A stretch of 64,000 nt of DNA from Polyangiaceae bacterium (GTDB lineage Bacteria; Myxococcota_A; Polyangia; Polyangiales; Polyangiaceae): positions 22,364 to 86,363 of the forward strand of contig JABFXY010000142.1 of NCBI GenBank assembly GCA_013361525.1, read 5' to 3'. The translations under genes and the position numbers were made by a program. Numbering within the stretch: position 1 is the stretch's first letter; each line of letters begins with the position of its first letter. Below the pieces are notes generated by a model. It saw only the letters and a program-made list of their open reading frames with translations, searched no databases and had not been told where the DNA came from. Positions 8,877 to 19,182 of the stretch are shown here, piece by piece.

Positions 8877-9206
8877 TCAATGGGTGGAGAAGTAGACCGC
8901 CAGCCGAGCAACGAGCATCGCTGCGAGAATTGCGAGGGATATCGCACCGAGCGCGACGACCGCGGGGCGCGCACGCGGCGGCGCGGTCGGCCAGACCCGC
9001 CACCGCCGCGACGGCGCCTGCGCATACGGCGCGACCACCGGAAACGCCAGCGCAGGGGCATTCAGAGGCGAAGGGCCGAGCGGCGCGGCCTCGATGCTCG
9101 CCGACAGTAGCTCCGCACCGTTCGGCAACGGCCGAGGCCGGCGGCGGATCTTCGTCTGGGCGTGCTGCGGTGAGACCTGCTTCGAAGCGCGCTTCTTCGG
9201 CTTCAC
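8877..9206 (-). CDS. Small basic membrane-anchored protein, 109 aa, unknown
   Basis: A GTG at 9206 follows GGGAG at a good distance and gives a protein with a Lys/Arg/Pro-rich N-terminal half and one C-terminal membrane segment (PAVVALGAISLAILAAMLVARLAVYF). A TTG at 9299 in the same frame would add 31 Arg-rich residues. The tail anchor implies the basic part faces the cytoplasm. It lies between the desaturase gene and the DUF1592 gene on the same strand. No family is recognised. Coding is supported by the membrane segment and gene order only, so confidence is moderate. Confidence 0.5.
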   Translation of the reverse strand: MKPKKRASKQVSPQHAQTKIRRRPRPLPNGAELLSASIEAAPLGPSPLNAPALAFPVVAPYAQAPSRRWRVWPTAPPRARPAVVALGAISLAILAAMLVARLAVYFSTH

Positions 9207-9320
9207 GTCTGTCGCTCCCCGCGAGGACCGTGCAGCAGCCGTGCCGACGGATCTTCGGGTGACTTTTGGTCCACGACGGGGCAAGAGGCGCCGTTTCAAG
9301 GCACGTCGGGGCGAAAGTCG

Positions 9321-10091
9321 TCAGGGCGACGCAGGAGATCGCGGTGCCGGCCGTCGCGGACCGGCGCCGAGCCATGCCGTCGGCAAGTCCGGCCGTTCGT
9401 GGTGGAGCTCGTGGTACGCGAGGCTGAGCGCAATGGTCGAACGAGACCGCGCAACGACCCGCGCTGCAGCAACGAGCCACGTGGGGGCATTGTGCGGGAT
9501 CCAGGCAGCCCAAGCGCCCATCGAGAGCTGTGCAGCCAAGGTGACCAATACGAACACTCGACCACCGGGGACCAGCTCGAACGCGAGGACCACCGCCACG
9601 ACGAAACAGAGCAGCGTCTCCACCGCAATCCACCGGCGCTCCGACGTGGATGCGCTCCGCCAGCTGTGGACACGCAGCCGAATGGCGTCCGCGGGCGCAC
9701 CGACGATGGCGTGGAGCAACGTCCTCTTCGCCGGCGCCCCCTCGATGTCGTCGTCGGCGAGCGGCCGGCGGTGATGAACCAGGTGCCCGCGACGAAGCGA
9801 GTGACCGCTCAACAACATGACGAGCGCGCTCGCAGCGAGCGCGAATCGATGAATGCGCGGCGGGAGCGCGAGCACGCCGTGCATGACGTCGTGCCAGAGG
9901 CTGAAGGCCGCGAGGTAGATGGCGAGCGCGGCGACGATCGCAATCACGAGGCGATCCGTGGTCGACGCGAACAGAAATACCCCGCTCGAGACGCCGAGCC
10001 GAGCGAGGTGGAAGTAGAGCTCTCGACGTCGAAGCGCAGCGCTCGATCGAGCCGAGCGAACAGCGAACACGGAGTCGTCACGGCGGGCCAT
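9321..10091 (-). CDS. Fatty acid desaturase-type membrane di-iron protein
   Basis: This 256-residue protein has the three histidine boxes of the membrane fatty acid desaturase / beta-carotene hydroxylase superfamily: HDVMHG, HLVHH (with RRPLADDD after it) and HELHHERP. Several hydrophobic segments lie between them. Such enzymes use a di-iron site and O2 to desaturate or hydroxylate acyl chains or carotenoids in the inner membrane. The last box, with 'PDLPTAWL', is seen in carotenoid ketolase/hydroxylase-like members, so the substrate is left open. The ATG at 10091 starts just before the first membrane segment. The divergent neighbour and a dyad at 10171-10187 suggest shared control. Confidence 0.75.
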   Translation of the reverse strand: MARRDDSVFAVRSARSSAALRRRELYFHLARLGVSSGVFLFASTTDRLVIAIVAALAIYLAAFSLWHDVMHGVLALPPRIHRFALAASALVMLLSGHSLRRGHLVHHRRPLADDDIEGAPAKRTLLHAIVGAPADAIRLRVHSWRSASTSERRWIAVETLLCFVVAVVLAFELVPGGRVFVLVTLAAQLSMGAWAAWIPHNAPTWLVAAARVVARSRSTIALSLAYHELHHERPDLPTAWLGAGPRRPAPRSPASP

Positions 10092-10170
10092 GCCCTCCGT
10101 ATTGCGACCCGCGTACCGACGATTTTCTCCTTCTATTTCAGAGTGCTGCCCACGACGTTGACGTCCTCGC

Positions 10171-10187
10171 TGTCCACGTCGTGGACA
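10171..10187. promoter_or_regulatory. Perfect 17-bp dyad in a divergent intergenic region
   Basis: TGTCCACG-T-CGTGGACA is a perfect inverted repeat. CCACGACGT (10150-10158) is also inverted against ACGTCGTGG (10176-10184). It lies between the divergent starts at 10091 and 10265, where an operator for a dimeric regulator would be expected. The bound protein is unknown. Confidence 0.5.
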
Positions 10188-10264
10188 CCGGATGCGCAGA
10201 CTCGAGAAAACACGCCGGCATCCCCGCACGTGGACCGAGGCACGCGGCCTGCGAAAGGGGGTGC

Positions 10265-11335
10265 ATGCTCTCCGCTTCGATCCTCCTGCTCGCGATTGGT
10301 CTGCTCGGCGCCTTCGACGTTCTCTACTTCCACCATTACAAGGCGCGTATTCCGTGGACCGCCGCGACGCGCTCCGAGGCATTCGCGCATGTCGCCAAAG
10401 CGCCGGTTTACGCGGCGCAGTTCTTCGTCGTGCCGAATATGGAGTTGCACGGGCGCTGGCTTCTCGCGCTCGTTTTCATTTATGCGGTCGACGTCGCGGT
10501 GGCGGCCTGGGACGTCGCGATCGAGCCGCGGGCTCGGGCGTCCGTCGGCGGCCTCCCCGCGGGCGAATACGCCATGCACATCGCGTTGAGCGTGCTCGTC
10601 GGCATCTACCTCGCGGAGGTCGCGCGTGCAGCCGCACCTTGGTGGCACCTGCCCGACCGAATCGTCTGGGCCGGCGGCGTCCCTCCGGCGCTTCGAATCG
10701 CGCTCGGCGTGCTGGGGGCGGGCGCGCTCGCAATGGGCGCCGTCGAGCTGGCGGTGCTCTCGAACATTCCCGGGCGCATCCGTACGCGCCTGCGCGCGCC
10801 CCGCCCACTCCACGTCTCGGTCGTGCTCGAGACCACTATTCCGGAGCTCTGGACGACGACCCAGGACCACTTGCTCCACCCGACGTGGGACCATCGGTTC
10901 GACCACATCGAGATGCTCGCGCGCGACAACGAGATCACGACGGGCACCGAGATGCTGTACGAAAAGCGAATGTTCGGCATCACCGTGCGCGGGAAGGGCC
11001 GCTACAAGCTGCACAAGCCGCTCAAGCAATCGACCTTCGAGTTCTGGTCGGACAGCCCTCTTTCGCTGATCGAACGCGGCGTAGGGCTGTGGCTCTACCG
11101 GGAAGTCGCGCCGAGGAAGGTCCTGTTCTCGACCTCGTACACGTACCGCGTTCGCTGGGGCTTGTTCGGGGACCTCGTCGATCGATGGCTGTTTCGGCCC
11201 TTGTTTCAGCGTGAGACCGAGAAAAGCTTCCGCCGGCTCGCCGCGCTGCTCGGCCAACGCGCGGAAGTTCACGGGGCCCGCGGACGCAAACCCGCGCGAA
11301 GCATCGACGAGCTGCGCGAGGGCGAGGCGACGTGA
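10265..11335 (+). CDS. Membrane protein with C-terminal SRPBCC (START/polyketide-cyclase-like) domain
   Basis: This 356-residue protein has four or five membrane segments in residues 1-190 (MLSASILLLAIGLLGAFDVLYF...) and then a soluble part that looks like an SRPBCC ligand-binding domain: 'VSVVLETTIPELWTTTQDHLLHPTWDHRFDHIEML' and 'GKGRYKLHKPLKQSTFEFWSDSP'. Such domains bind hydrophobic small molecules. The ATG at 10265 is chosen because the hydrophobic start follows at once. Its stop overlaps the GTG of the histidine kinase gene, so the three-gene run to 14378 is probably one operon, and this protein could sense or present a lipid-like signal. That role is inference. Confidence 0.6.
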   Translation: MLSASILLLAIGLLGAFDVLYFHHYKARIPWTAATRSEAFAHVAKAPVYAAQFFVVPNMELHGRWLLALVFIYAVDVAVAAWDVAIEPRARASVGGLPAGEYAMHIALSVLVGIYLAEVARAAAPWWHLPDRIVWAGGVPPALRIALGVLGAGALAMGAVELAVLSNIPGRIRTRLRAPRPLHVSVVLETTIPELWTTTQDHLLHPTWDHRFDHIEMLARDNEITTGTEMLYEKRMFGITVRGKGRYKLHKPLKQSTFEFWSDSPLSLIERGVGLWLYREVAPRKVLFSTSYTYRVRWGLFGDLVDRWLFRPLFQRETEKSFRRLAALLGQRAEVHGARGRKPARSIDELREGEAT

Positions 11336-12971
11336 GCCCACTCGCAGCCGCGGCCTTTCACCCCGCGTGGGCGCTCGCGTTCGCGGTGGGGCTCGTCGCG
11401 CTGCGGCTCGGACGTGCCCGCGGCGTCGGGCTTGCCCTGCTCTGCTTCACACAAGGACTTTGGATCACGGGCCTGCTGCTCTTCACGACCGAGAGTACGA
11501 CCGCCATTGCGGAGCGCGTCCTGCCCGCCGGCATCCTCGAAGCGGCCGGATTCGTCCACGCGGCGACGAACCTCGAGGGCATCGAGCGCCCGCGCCTCGT
11601 CGCTTCTTCTTGGATCGTTGCCGGTGCCATCGCGCTCGTCGGCGCGATCTTCCCGCGCCTGCTCTACGGACCGGGAGCACGCGGAGCGGGGCCGCTCTTC
11701 GTGCCCCTCGCGATCGTCGCGACCCTGGTGACGATTGCGATGTTGTTATGGCTCGTGCGCGGCGCAATGCGGGAAGAGGGGGCTCGTCGAAAGCGCCTCG
11801 CGGCGCTCGCGCTCGGCGCCGTGCTCGGCAGCCTCGGAGGAGGAGGAACCGTCGCGCTCTTCGTCACCGGAGTCGCGCCGGCGTGGATAGCAGCGCCGTT
11901 CATGTTCGTGTCGATCGCGCTCGCCGCGTTTGCTTTGCTCGATCGCGAAGAAGGGCGCGCTCGGCGCCTCGTTCGCACCGGGCTCTTTTACGCATTTTTG
12001 ACTGCGGTTTTCACGTCGGTCGGACTCACGCTGTATTCGATGGCGCTCGCCCACCTCGTCCCGGATGCGTCGACACCCCTCGCGCTTTTCGGATGGGGCG
12101 TGCTCGTGACGTTCTTCGCGACGCTTCCCCTCGACCCATTGCGACAGCTGGTCGTCGAGGGCGTGGGACGCAAGCTGGTGCGCGATCCCATTGGTGTCCG
12201 TGACCTGGCCGACGCGGTCGAAGCGTCCGAAGCGCGCGCCGAGCACAGCGCACGCCTCGCCGAGCTCGGAACGGTCGTGAGCGCCGTTGCCCACGAGATC
12301 CGCAATCCTCTCGGCGTCCTCCTCGCGCAGGCCAAACTGCTCGAAAAAGGTGGCGCGCCGCCCGAGCGCGTGGCGGCGATTCGCGCGCAGGTCGATCGCG
12401 CGCGGCGGTTCGTGGACGACTTGCTCCGTTATGGCAAGCCGCGCGCGATCGATCCCAAACGGACGAAGATCCTCTCCCTCGTCGAACGAGCCGTGAACGA
12501 CGCGCGCGCGGCGTTCGGCGAGGGCGCGCCGGAGGTGGCCGTGAAGGGCGATGCCGGGACGACCGCAGACGTCGACGCAGCCGCGCTCGGCGACGTGGTG
12601 ACGGTTCTCGTCACCAATGCGTTCGCAGCGCTGAGCGACGCCGGCGCAGCTCCGAACGCGGATTGGAGCGAGGCGCCCGTGGTCGTATCGGTCGATCGTC
12701 GCCCGCACGACGTGACAATCACCGTCGAAGACCGCGGGCCCGGTGTACCGCCCGAAATCGAAGCCCGCCTCTTCGAGCCGTTCGTCACGGGGCGCGGCCG
12801 CGATTCGAAACACCCTGGAACCGGCCTCGGGCTCGCGATTGCGGCGCGTTGGGTCGAGCGGCACGGCGGGTCGCTCAGCTACGAGCGCGCCGGCCACGGC
12901 GGCGCGCGCTTCATCGTACGCCTACCGCGCGAGGTGCCGCTCGTCCTACGCTCCGCCGGCCGAGAGGGCGA

Positions 12972-12975
<4 letters not shown>
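11332..12975 (+). CDS. Membrane sensor histidine kinase (NtrB-like)
   Basis: A GTG start overlaps the previous stop (GTGA). The 547-residue protein has seven or eight hydrophobic segments in residues 1-250, then a HisKA/HATPase core. The phospho-acceptor is His321 in 'VAHEIRNPLG'. Next come the N-box 'VLVTNAFAALSDA', G1 'DRGPGVPPEIEARLFEPFVTG' and G2 'GTGLGLAIAARW'. No extracytoplasmic sensor domain is apparent, so signals are probably read within the membrane. The next gene encodes an NtrC-type regulator and starts in an ATGA overlap, which makes it the cognate partner. Confidence 0.88.
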
Positions 12976-14378
<1,403 letters not shown>

Positions 14379-14463
14379 CCAACCGTGCGCCGCTCCGTAT
14401 ACGGGGCGCCGTCGACGGCAAGGCCCCGATGAGCTTCGATACCGACCGAAAGGACCTCGGAAC

Positions 14464-14862
14464 ATGACCGCGCAAACCAATGGCGAGACGCGCCGCACCC
14501 TCGAAACGGACCATCTGCTTCCCGAAGCCGCTCGCTCGATGGCGGGCTACCACGCCGACGTGATCGCGAACGTCGAGCGGGCACTTGCCCAGCACGATGT
14601 GGTCGTCGTCGGCATGGCGACGAACCCCCATGTGAAGCGGGCGCGGCGCGCGCTCTCCGATGCGAATATCCGCTTCGAGTACCTCGAGTTCGGCGGCTAT
14701 CTCTCGAGATGGAAGGAGCGGCTCGCGATCAAGATGTGGAGCGGATGGCCCACGTTTCCCCAGGTCTTCGTGCGAGGAAAGCTCGTGGGTGGTGCCGACC
14801 AGACCGCGACGGCGCTCGAGGACGGGAGCCTGAAGCGCGCGCTCGAGGGGAAAGCCTCCTAG
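14464..14862 (+). CDS. Glutaredoxin-like protein lacking cysteines
   Basis: This 132-residue protein has the C-terminal glutaredoxin signature 'WSGWPTFPQVFVRGKLVGGADQ', with the TxP-like cis-proline loop and the GG motif of monothiol glutaredoxins. The N-terminal active site, normally CGFS or CPYC, is replaced by 'MATNPHVKRARRAL' and there is no cysteine anywhere in the protein. It cannot do thiol chemistry or coordinate an Fe-S cluster through its own cysteine. Related cysteine-less proteins exist in other bacteria but their role is not clear to me. It is co-directional with the two-component genes upstream, 85 bp away. Confidence 0.75.
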   Translation: MTAQTNGETRRTLETDHLLPEAARSMAGYHADVIANVERALAQHDVVVVGMATNPHVKRARRALSDANIRFEYLEFGGYLSRWKERLAIKMWSGWPTFPQVFVRGKLVGGADQTATALEDGSLKRALEGKAS

Positions 14863-14873
14863 CTCTGACCGTC

Positions 14874-14927
14874 GGCGAGACGCTGCCCGGAATTGGCCTT
14901 CCCCGGTCGGGCGTATAGCGTCTCGCC
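14874..14927 (+). promoter_or_regulatory. Strong hairpin abutting the start codon of gene 14928
   Basis: GGCGAGACGCT (14874-14884) pairs perfectly with AGCGTCTCGCC (14917-14927). An inner GCCCG (14885-14889) pairs with CGGGC (14908-14912), leaving a 4-nt bulge. The 3' arm ends at the base before the ATG at 14928, so the fold would bury any ribosome binding site. It could be a terminator for the gene upstream, a translational control element or both. Confidence 0.55.
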
Positions 14928-15662
14928 ATGCGAATCGCCCTCGTCGTCACCGCGTTTTCGCTAGGGATTGCCTCGCCGCTCCTTTTCGGGCCGGAGACCG
15001 CGCAGGCATCGCGCACCCAGGTCGTCGACGACGCGCGGTCCGTCTATGCGGATCGTCTCGCCGCGCTCGCGACGAAGCGGGCCAAGCTCGCCAAGAAGTA
15101 CGAAAGGGCAACGACCAAGAAGGCTCGGCGCGCGATTCGCGAAGAAGCCGCTCGAACGGTTCTGCAGACCATTCGTAAGGACGTGTTTTCGGCCTGGACC
15201 GGCACGACGTGGGATTACAACGGCACGTCGGAAACGCCCGGGGAAGGCTCGATCGCCTGCGGTTACTACGTCACGACCGTCTTGCGCGACGTGGGCTTCA
15301 AGGTCGAGCGTCGCAAGCTCGCCCAGCAGCCGTCCGAGCAGATCGTCCGGACGCTGAGCCCGGAGGACTCGATCATGCGATTTCGAAAGGGCGACTCGAA
15401 GCTCGTCGTCAGCGAAATCGAAGAGCGAGGTGAAGGGCTCTACGTCGTCGGCCTCGACAACCACGTCGGCTTTCTTCTCCACGACGGAAACAAGGTGGAG
15501 TTTTGCCATGCCTCGTACGTCGACCCTGCCGAAGTTCGCTGCGAAGACCCATTGAAGTCCAAGGCCTTCGCGTCGAACTACCACGTCGTCGGCGAGCTCT
15601 TCACGAGGCCGATGATCGAGGCGTGGCTCGAAGGAAAAGCGATCAAGACGAAGACGCCGTAG
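14928..15662 (+). CDS. Exported protein with Cys-His peptidase-like motifs, function unknown
   Basis: This 244-residue protein begins with a signal peptide (MRIALVVTAFSLGIASPLLFGPETAQA). A charged helical segment (about 40-85) follows. The C-terminal part has a 'GSIACGYYVTTVLRDVGF' stretch with Cys111 and 'GLDNHVGFLLHDG' with His179, the spacing and context of a papain-like or NlpC/P60-like Cys-His pair. Peptidoglycan or amide hydrolysis is possible, but the family match is weak and I leave the role open. It ends 16 bp before the convergent kinase gene. A hairpin sits directly on its start codon. Confidence 0.65.
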   Translation: MRIALVVTAFSLGIASPLLFGPETAQASRTQVVDDARSVYADRLAALATKRAKLAKKYERATTKKARRAIREEAARTVLQTIRKDVFSAWTGTTWDYNGTSETPGEGSIACGYYVTTVLRDVGFKVERRKLAQQPSEQIVRTLSPEDSIMRFRKGDSKLVVSEIEERGEGLYVVGLDNHVGFLLHDGNKVEFCHASYVDPAEVRCEDPLKSKAFASNYHVVGELFTRPMIEAWLEGKAIKTKTP

Positions 15663-15678
15663 TCGGTTTACGGCGACT

Positions 15679-18306
15679 TCATTTGATCATTCGGTCGCAG
15701 GAGGCGCGGTTTCCGCCGTCGCAAGCTCGCTTGTAGAGCGCGTGCGCCTTCACCGGATCTTTCGGCACACCTTTGCCGATCTCGTGCAGATACCCGAGCG
15801 TGGCGCACGCCATTGCCGTATCCGCGTCGCAAGCCCGCTTGTAGAGCATCGCTGCGACCGCCTCGTTCTTCAACGTGCCTTGGCCGAGTAAATAGAGGTT
15901 CGCGACGTACGTACACGCGTCCATGTCGCCGCCGTCGCAGGCGCGTCGATACAGAAGCACGGCGCGCTCCGGATTCTTGGCGACGCCGGTGCCGTTCTCG
16001 AATGCGGAGGCGTAGTGCCGGCAACCGACCATATCGTCGTCCTCGCACGCGCGCTTCTCGAGCTCGACGCCTTTGGCCTCGTCCTTCGCAACCCCGCTGC
16101 CCTGCATGAGCTTCAGGCCATAATTGCTGCAGCCCCGCATGTTGCCGTCGTCGCATCCTTTTCGATAGAGCTCGACGGCAGCAGAGACGTCTCGCTCGAT
16201 CCCCCGCCCCGTCTCGAGCATGTAACCGAGGTTGTTGCACCCCTCGGCCTCTCCCGCGTCGCACGTGAGCCGGAAGAGCGCCGCGGCGCGATTGGGATCG
16301 GCCACCGTCATCTTTCCTTGGTCGAAGAACCGGCCGAGTCGATTGCACCCGGCCATATCGCCGCCATCGCAGGCCTTCTGATAGAGCTCGAATGCCCGCT
16401 TCGGGTCCGACGCCACGCCTCGCCCGCTCTCCAGCGCCCCGCCGAGGTCGCGACATCCTTCGAAGCCGCCGCCATTGCAGGCTTGCTCGAAGTACTGGGC
16501 AGCACGCGCGTAATCTTTGGGCCCGCCGACTGCCTGTTCGTGAAAGAGGCCGAGGTAGTCGCAGCCGGCCATTGCGCCGCCGTCACACGCCTGCTTGGCG
16601 AGCGCGACGGCCCGCGCCTCGTCTTTGGGAGCGCCGCGGCCGATCGCGTACCCGAGAGAAAGATTCGCGCAGGCGGTCTTGTCGCCGCTGTCACAAGCCT
16701 TCTGAAAGAGCTGCATCGCGCGCGGTGCATCCTTTTTGATGCCGCGGCCCGACGACAACATCACGCCATATCGGCGGCACGCGTGCTGATCCCCTGCGTC
16801 GCAGGCTTTCTGATACGCGACGACAGCACGAGCGTCGTCGCGCGGCCCACGGTAATGCGTCAACGTATCGCCGAGACGTGCGCAGCCTTTCGCATCGCCG
16901 GCGTCACAAGCCGTCGAAAATGCTTCGACGGCGCGCGATCGATCAGCCGGGCTCGCATCCTTCGGTTGTACGAGCGCCCGCCCATGCACGACACACGCGG
17001 CCGCAGTCTGTGGGCTGCAGGCCTTTTCGCACGCGGACAACGCCGCTGCGTCGGCATCGAAATCGACGACGTCTTTCGACTCGATCGATAGGCAGGTCGC
17101 GACAATGTCGGCGGCCTTCTTTGCCTTCTTCTTGGCCGGGCGCCCGCGCACCACCGCGAGTGCGACGGCCCCCGCCCCGAGCGCAACGACGACGCTACCT
17201 GCAATGGCGAGCCCCCACCACCTTCGACGCGCCGGTTTCGCGGGCGTCCGCGCCATGACGGGTGTCAATGGTTGCGCCGTTTGCGCACTGGCGCCCGCCG
17301 GCGCGTATCCAGCGGCGAACGCGGTCGGCGCGGTCGCGTGGTCGGACGCAGCGCCCAAACCGGCCTCGCAACGTGACAGAGCGTCGACGAGCTCGATCGC
17401 ATTGGCGAAGCGTTTCGACGGCTCGATCGCGGTCGCACGGACGCACAAAGCTTCGAATGCGTCGGAGACATGCGCCCCGCCCTGCCTCGGTGTTCGTCGC
17501 TCGCCGGTCGTGGAGGCCACGAAGAGATCGCCGGTATCTTCCCCATGCAACGCGGGCCGCAACGACGTCACTTCGCATAGGAGAAGGCCGAACGCGTGCA
17601 CGTCGGTCCACGGGCCGGTGGGACCGAAGCGCTTCGGGTGAAACTGCTCCGGTGCGCCGTGCGCAGGCGAAAACGCGCTGAAGCCGCTCGATGTGCGGGT
17701 CGACAGCTGCGTTCGCGTCTCGCCCTCCTGCATCGCCTTCGCGATACCGAAATCGAGCACTTTCGGCACCTCACCGCGGACGGACCGCGTGACGAAGACA
17801 TTCTCCGGCTTGATGTCGCGGTGAGCGATGCCGTGACGGTGCGCGAACGCGAGGGCATCGGCGACAGGCTTCAGCATTCGAAGAGCCTCGGACTCGGAGA
17901 ACGGACCGCGTCCGCTCGCGCGACGAGCAGCAACCACATCGGCGAGCGATTGCCCTTCGAGCCATTCGAGCACGAGGTATGGAATCGGCTCGCCGTGGCG
18001 AGACCCGGTCCCGAAATCGATGACGCGGACGATGTTCGGGTGCTCCGAAAGCTTCGACAACATCACGCCCTCCTCGCGGAAGCGCGTGACGAGGAGCTCT
18101 TTCGCCTCGGCCACGAAATGGGCAGGAATCTTCAGGCACTTGATCGCGACCGGGAACCCGAGCCCGAGGTGGAACCCCCGATAGACGAGCCCGAATCCCC
18201 CCTCCCCGACCACCGCATCGACACGGTAGCGCCCATCGACGACGGACCCGACCCAATCGAACAGGTCGTGTTTGCCGGAGCTCGCGGCTGCCGACGATGG
18301 GATCAT
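15679..18306 (-). CDS. Ser/Thr protein kinase with transmembrane segment and Sel1-repeat domain
   Basis: This 875-residue protein has an N-terminal Hanks-type kinase (about residues 25-300). It shows the Gly loop GEGGFGLVY, the ATP-anchoring Lys56 in VAIKCLK, the catalytic HRDIKPEN (Asp164) and the DFG at 185-187. One membrane segment (WWGLAIAGSVVVALGAGAVALAVV) follows near residue 370. The rest, about residues 430-875, is a run of some eleven Sel1/TPR-like repeats with the pattern 'ACDGG(D)...C..LG...E.G.G...D..RA..L...', each with a Cys pair. The layout puts the kinase in the cytoplasm and the repeat array in the periplasm, where it may sense or scaffold. A GTG at 18324 is an alternative start that adds six residues. 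Confidence 0.88.
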   Translation of the reverse strand: MIPSSAAASSGKHDLFDWVGSVVDGRYRVDAVVGEGGFGLVYRGFHLGLGFPVAIKCLKIPAHFVAEAKELLVTRFREEGVMLSKLSEHPNIVRVIDFGTGSRHGEPIPYLVLEWLEGQSLADVVAARRASGRGPFSESEALRMLKPVADALAFAHRHGIAHRDIKPENVFVTRSVRGEVPKVLDFGIAKAMQEGETRTQLSTRTSSGFSAFSPAHGAPEQFHPKRFGPTGPWTDVHAFGLLLCEVTSLRPALHGEDTGDLFVASTTGERRTPRQGGAHVSDAFEALCVRATAIEPSKRFANAIELVDALSRCEAGLGAASDHATAPTAFAAGYAPAGASAQTAQPLTPVMARTPAKPARRRWWGLAIAGSVVVALGAGAVALAVVRGRPAKKKAKKAADIVATCLSIESKDVVDFDADAAALSACEKACSPQTAAACVVHGRALVQPKDASPADRSRAVEAFSTACDAGDAKGCARLGDTLTHYRGPRDDARAVVAYQKACDAGDQHACRRYGVMLSSGRGIKKDAPRAMQLFQKACDSGDKTACANLSLGYAIGRGAPKDEARAVALAKQACDGGAMAGCDYLGLFHEQAVGGPKDYARAAQYFEQACNGGGFEGCRDLGGALESGRGVASDPKRAFELYQKACDGGDMAGCNRLGRFFDQGKMTVADPNRAAALFRLTCDAGEAEGCNNLGYMLETGRGIERDVSAAVELYRKGCDDGNMRGCSNYGLKLMQGSGVAKDEAKGVELEKRACEDDDMVGCRHYASAFENGTGVAKNPERAVLLYRRACDGGDMDACTYVANLYLLGQGTLKNEAVAAMLYKRACDADTAMACATLGYLHEIGKGVPKDPVKAHALYKRACDGGNRASCDRMIK

Positions 18307-18331
18307 CGGCCCCAAGGAGAGCACATTTCAA

Positions 18332-19090
18332 TCAACGGAGGAGCGCGGCGAGCGTATCGCCCGCGAGCTCGCGTACGCGCGGACCGCTTTCGCCGAACTC
18401 GCTCGTTCGAATCCAGGTAGGGCGCACGCGGAAGTAGGTAATCCCCTCCCAGGTAGCGCGCTCGCGACCGTCGGGGAACGTCGCGAAATACGCCTCGCGG
18501 ACGCGTTCGAGCTCGGCGCCCGTCGGCTCGTCGCCGATTCCTTCGATCTGCGCCGTCGCGTCCCCGCGCCAGACGACGAGCGAAGCACGCGGATCGCGGC
18601 GCAGGTTCGAGGCCTTTCGCGTCGAGCCGAGCGTGTCGAACACGAGCTCCAATCGCTCGGTGACGGCGACGCCGACGACGGCCGATTGCGGCCCTTCGGG
18701 CCCGATGCTCGATACGACCCAATGGCGCGCGCCTCGCATGAAGCCGATGAGCGCATCGCGCGAGGGCGCTTCATCCGGAGCGGAGAGCCCGTCGCCGGGC
18801 AAACGCACGGACGCGTCGGTCCCGACGACCGTGCGCCACGGCTGCACGCGCCAGGATCTGACGAGCCCATTGCGGACGTACGGATCGTTGCGAGCGAAGT
18901 CTTCCGCGGCCTTCGGGCTCGTTCCCTGAAACAAGAGCACCGCATTGTCCATCGGATCCGAGAGCGCACCGGCGAGGACCAGCTCTCCTCGAACGACGGC
19001 CTCGCGGGCTGCGCGAAGATGCTCGGCCCGGAAGGCTTCGCGGCGCTCGACGTAGTCGTCCACCAGATCGTATCGCAGGAGGTAGTGCAT
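18332..19090 (-). CDS. YCII-related domain fused to pyridoxamine 5'-phosphate oxidase-like domain
   Basis: This 252-residue protein joins two folds. Residues 1-95 match the YCII family (ferredoxin-like fold), with 'RAEHLRAAREAVVRGELVLAG', 'DFARNDPYVRNGLV' and a closing 'WRTVVG'. Residues about 110-250 match the PNPOx-like split-barrel flavin family: 'ALIGFMRGARHWVVSSIGPEGPQSAVVG', 'RKASNLRRDPRASLVVW' and 'YFRVRPTWIRTSEF'. PNPOx-like proteins bind FMN, F420 or haem; the YCII role is unclear. The ATG at 19090 is the first residue of the YCII fold. It is divergent from the metal-efflux region. Confidence 0.8.
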   Translation of the reverse strand: MHYLLRYDLVDDYVERREAFRAEHLRAAREAVVRGELVLAGALSDPMDNAVLLFQGTSPKAAEDFARNDPYVRNGLVRSWRVQPWRTVVGTDASVRLPGDGLSAPDEAPSRDALIGFMRGARHWVVSSIGPEGPQSAVVGVAVTERLELVFDTLGSTRKASNLRRDPRASLVVWRGDATAQIEGIGDEPTGAELERVREAYFATFPDGRERATWEGITYFRVRPTWIRTSEFGESGPRVRELAGDTLAALLR

Positions 19091-19182
19091 GCCTCTTTGG
19101 TACTCCAGCTCGCGCGGATGTCGATCGATTCGTCCGCTCGACCTCCTCGCCATGGTTCGGCCCATCCGCTAAAGTCCGGACC

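Noticed and set aside
18408..18424. TTCGAATCC string resembling a tRNA T-loop
   Set aside because: No acceptor, D or anticodon stems around it, and it lies inside the YCII-PNPOx coding region.
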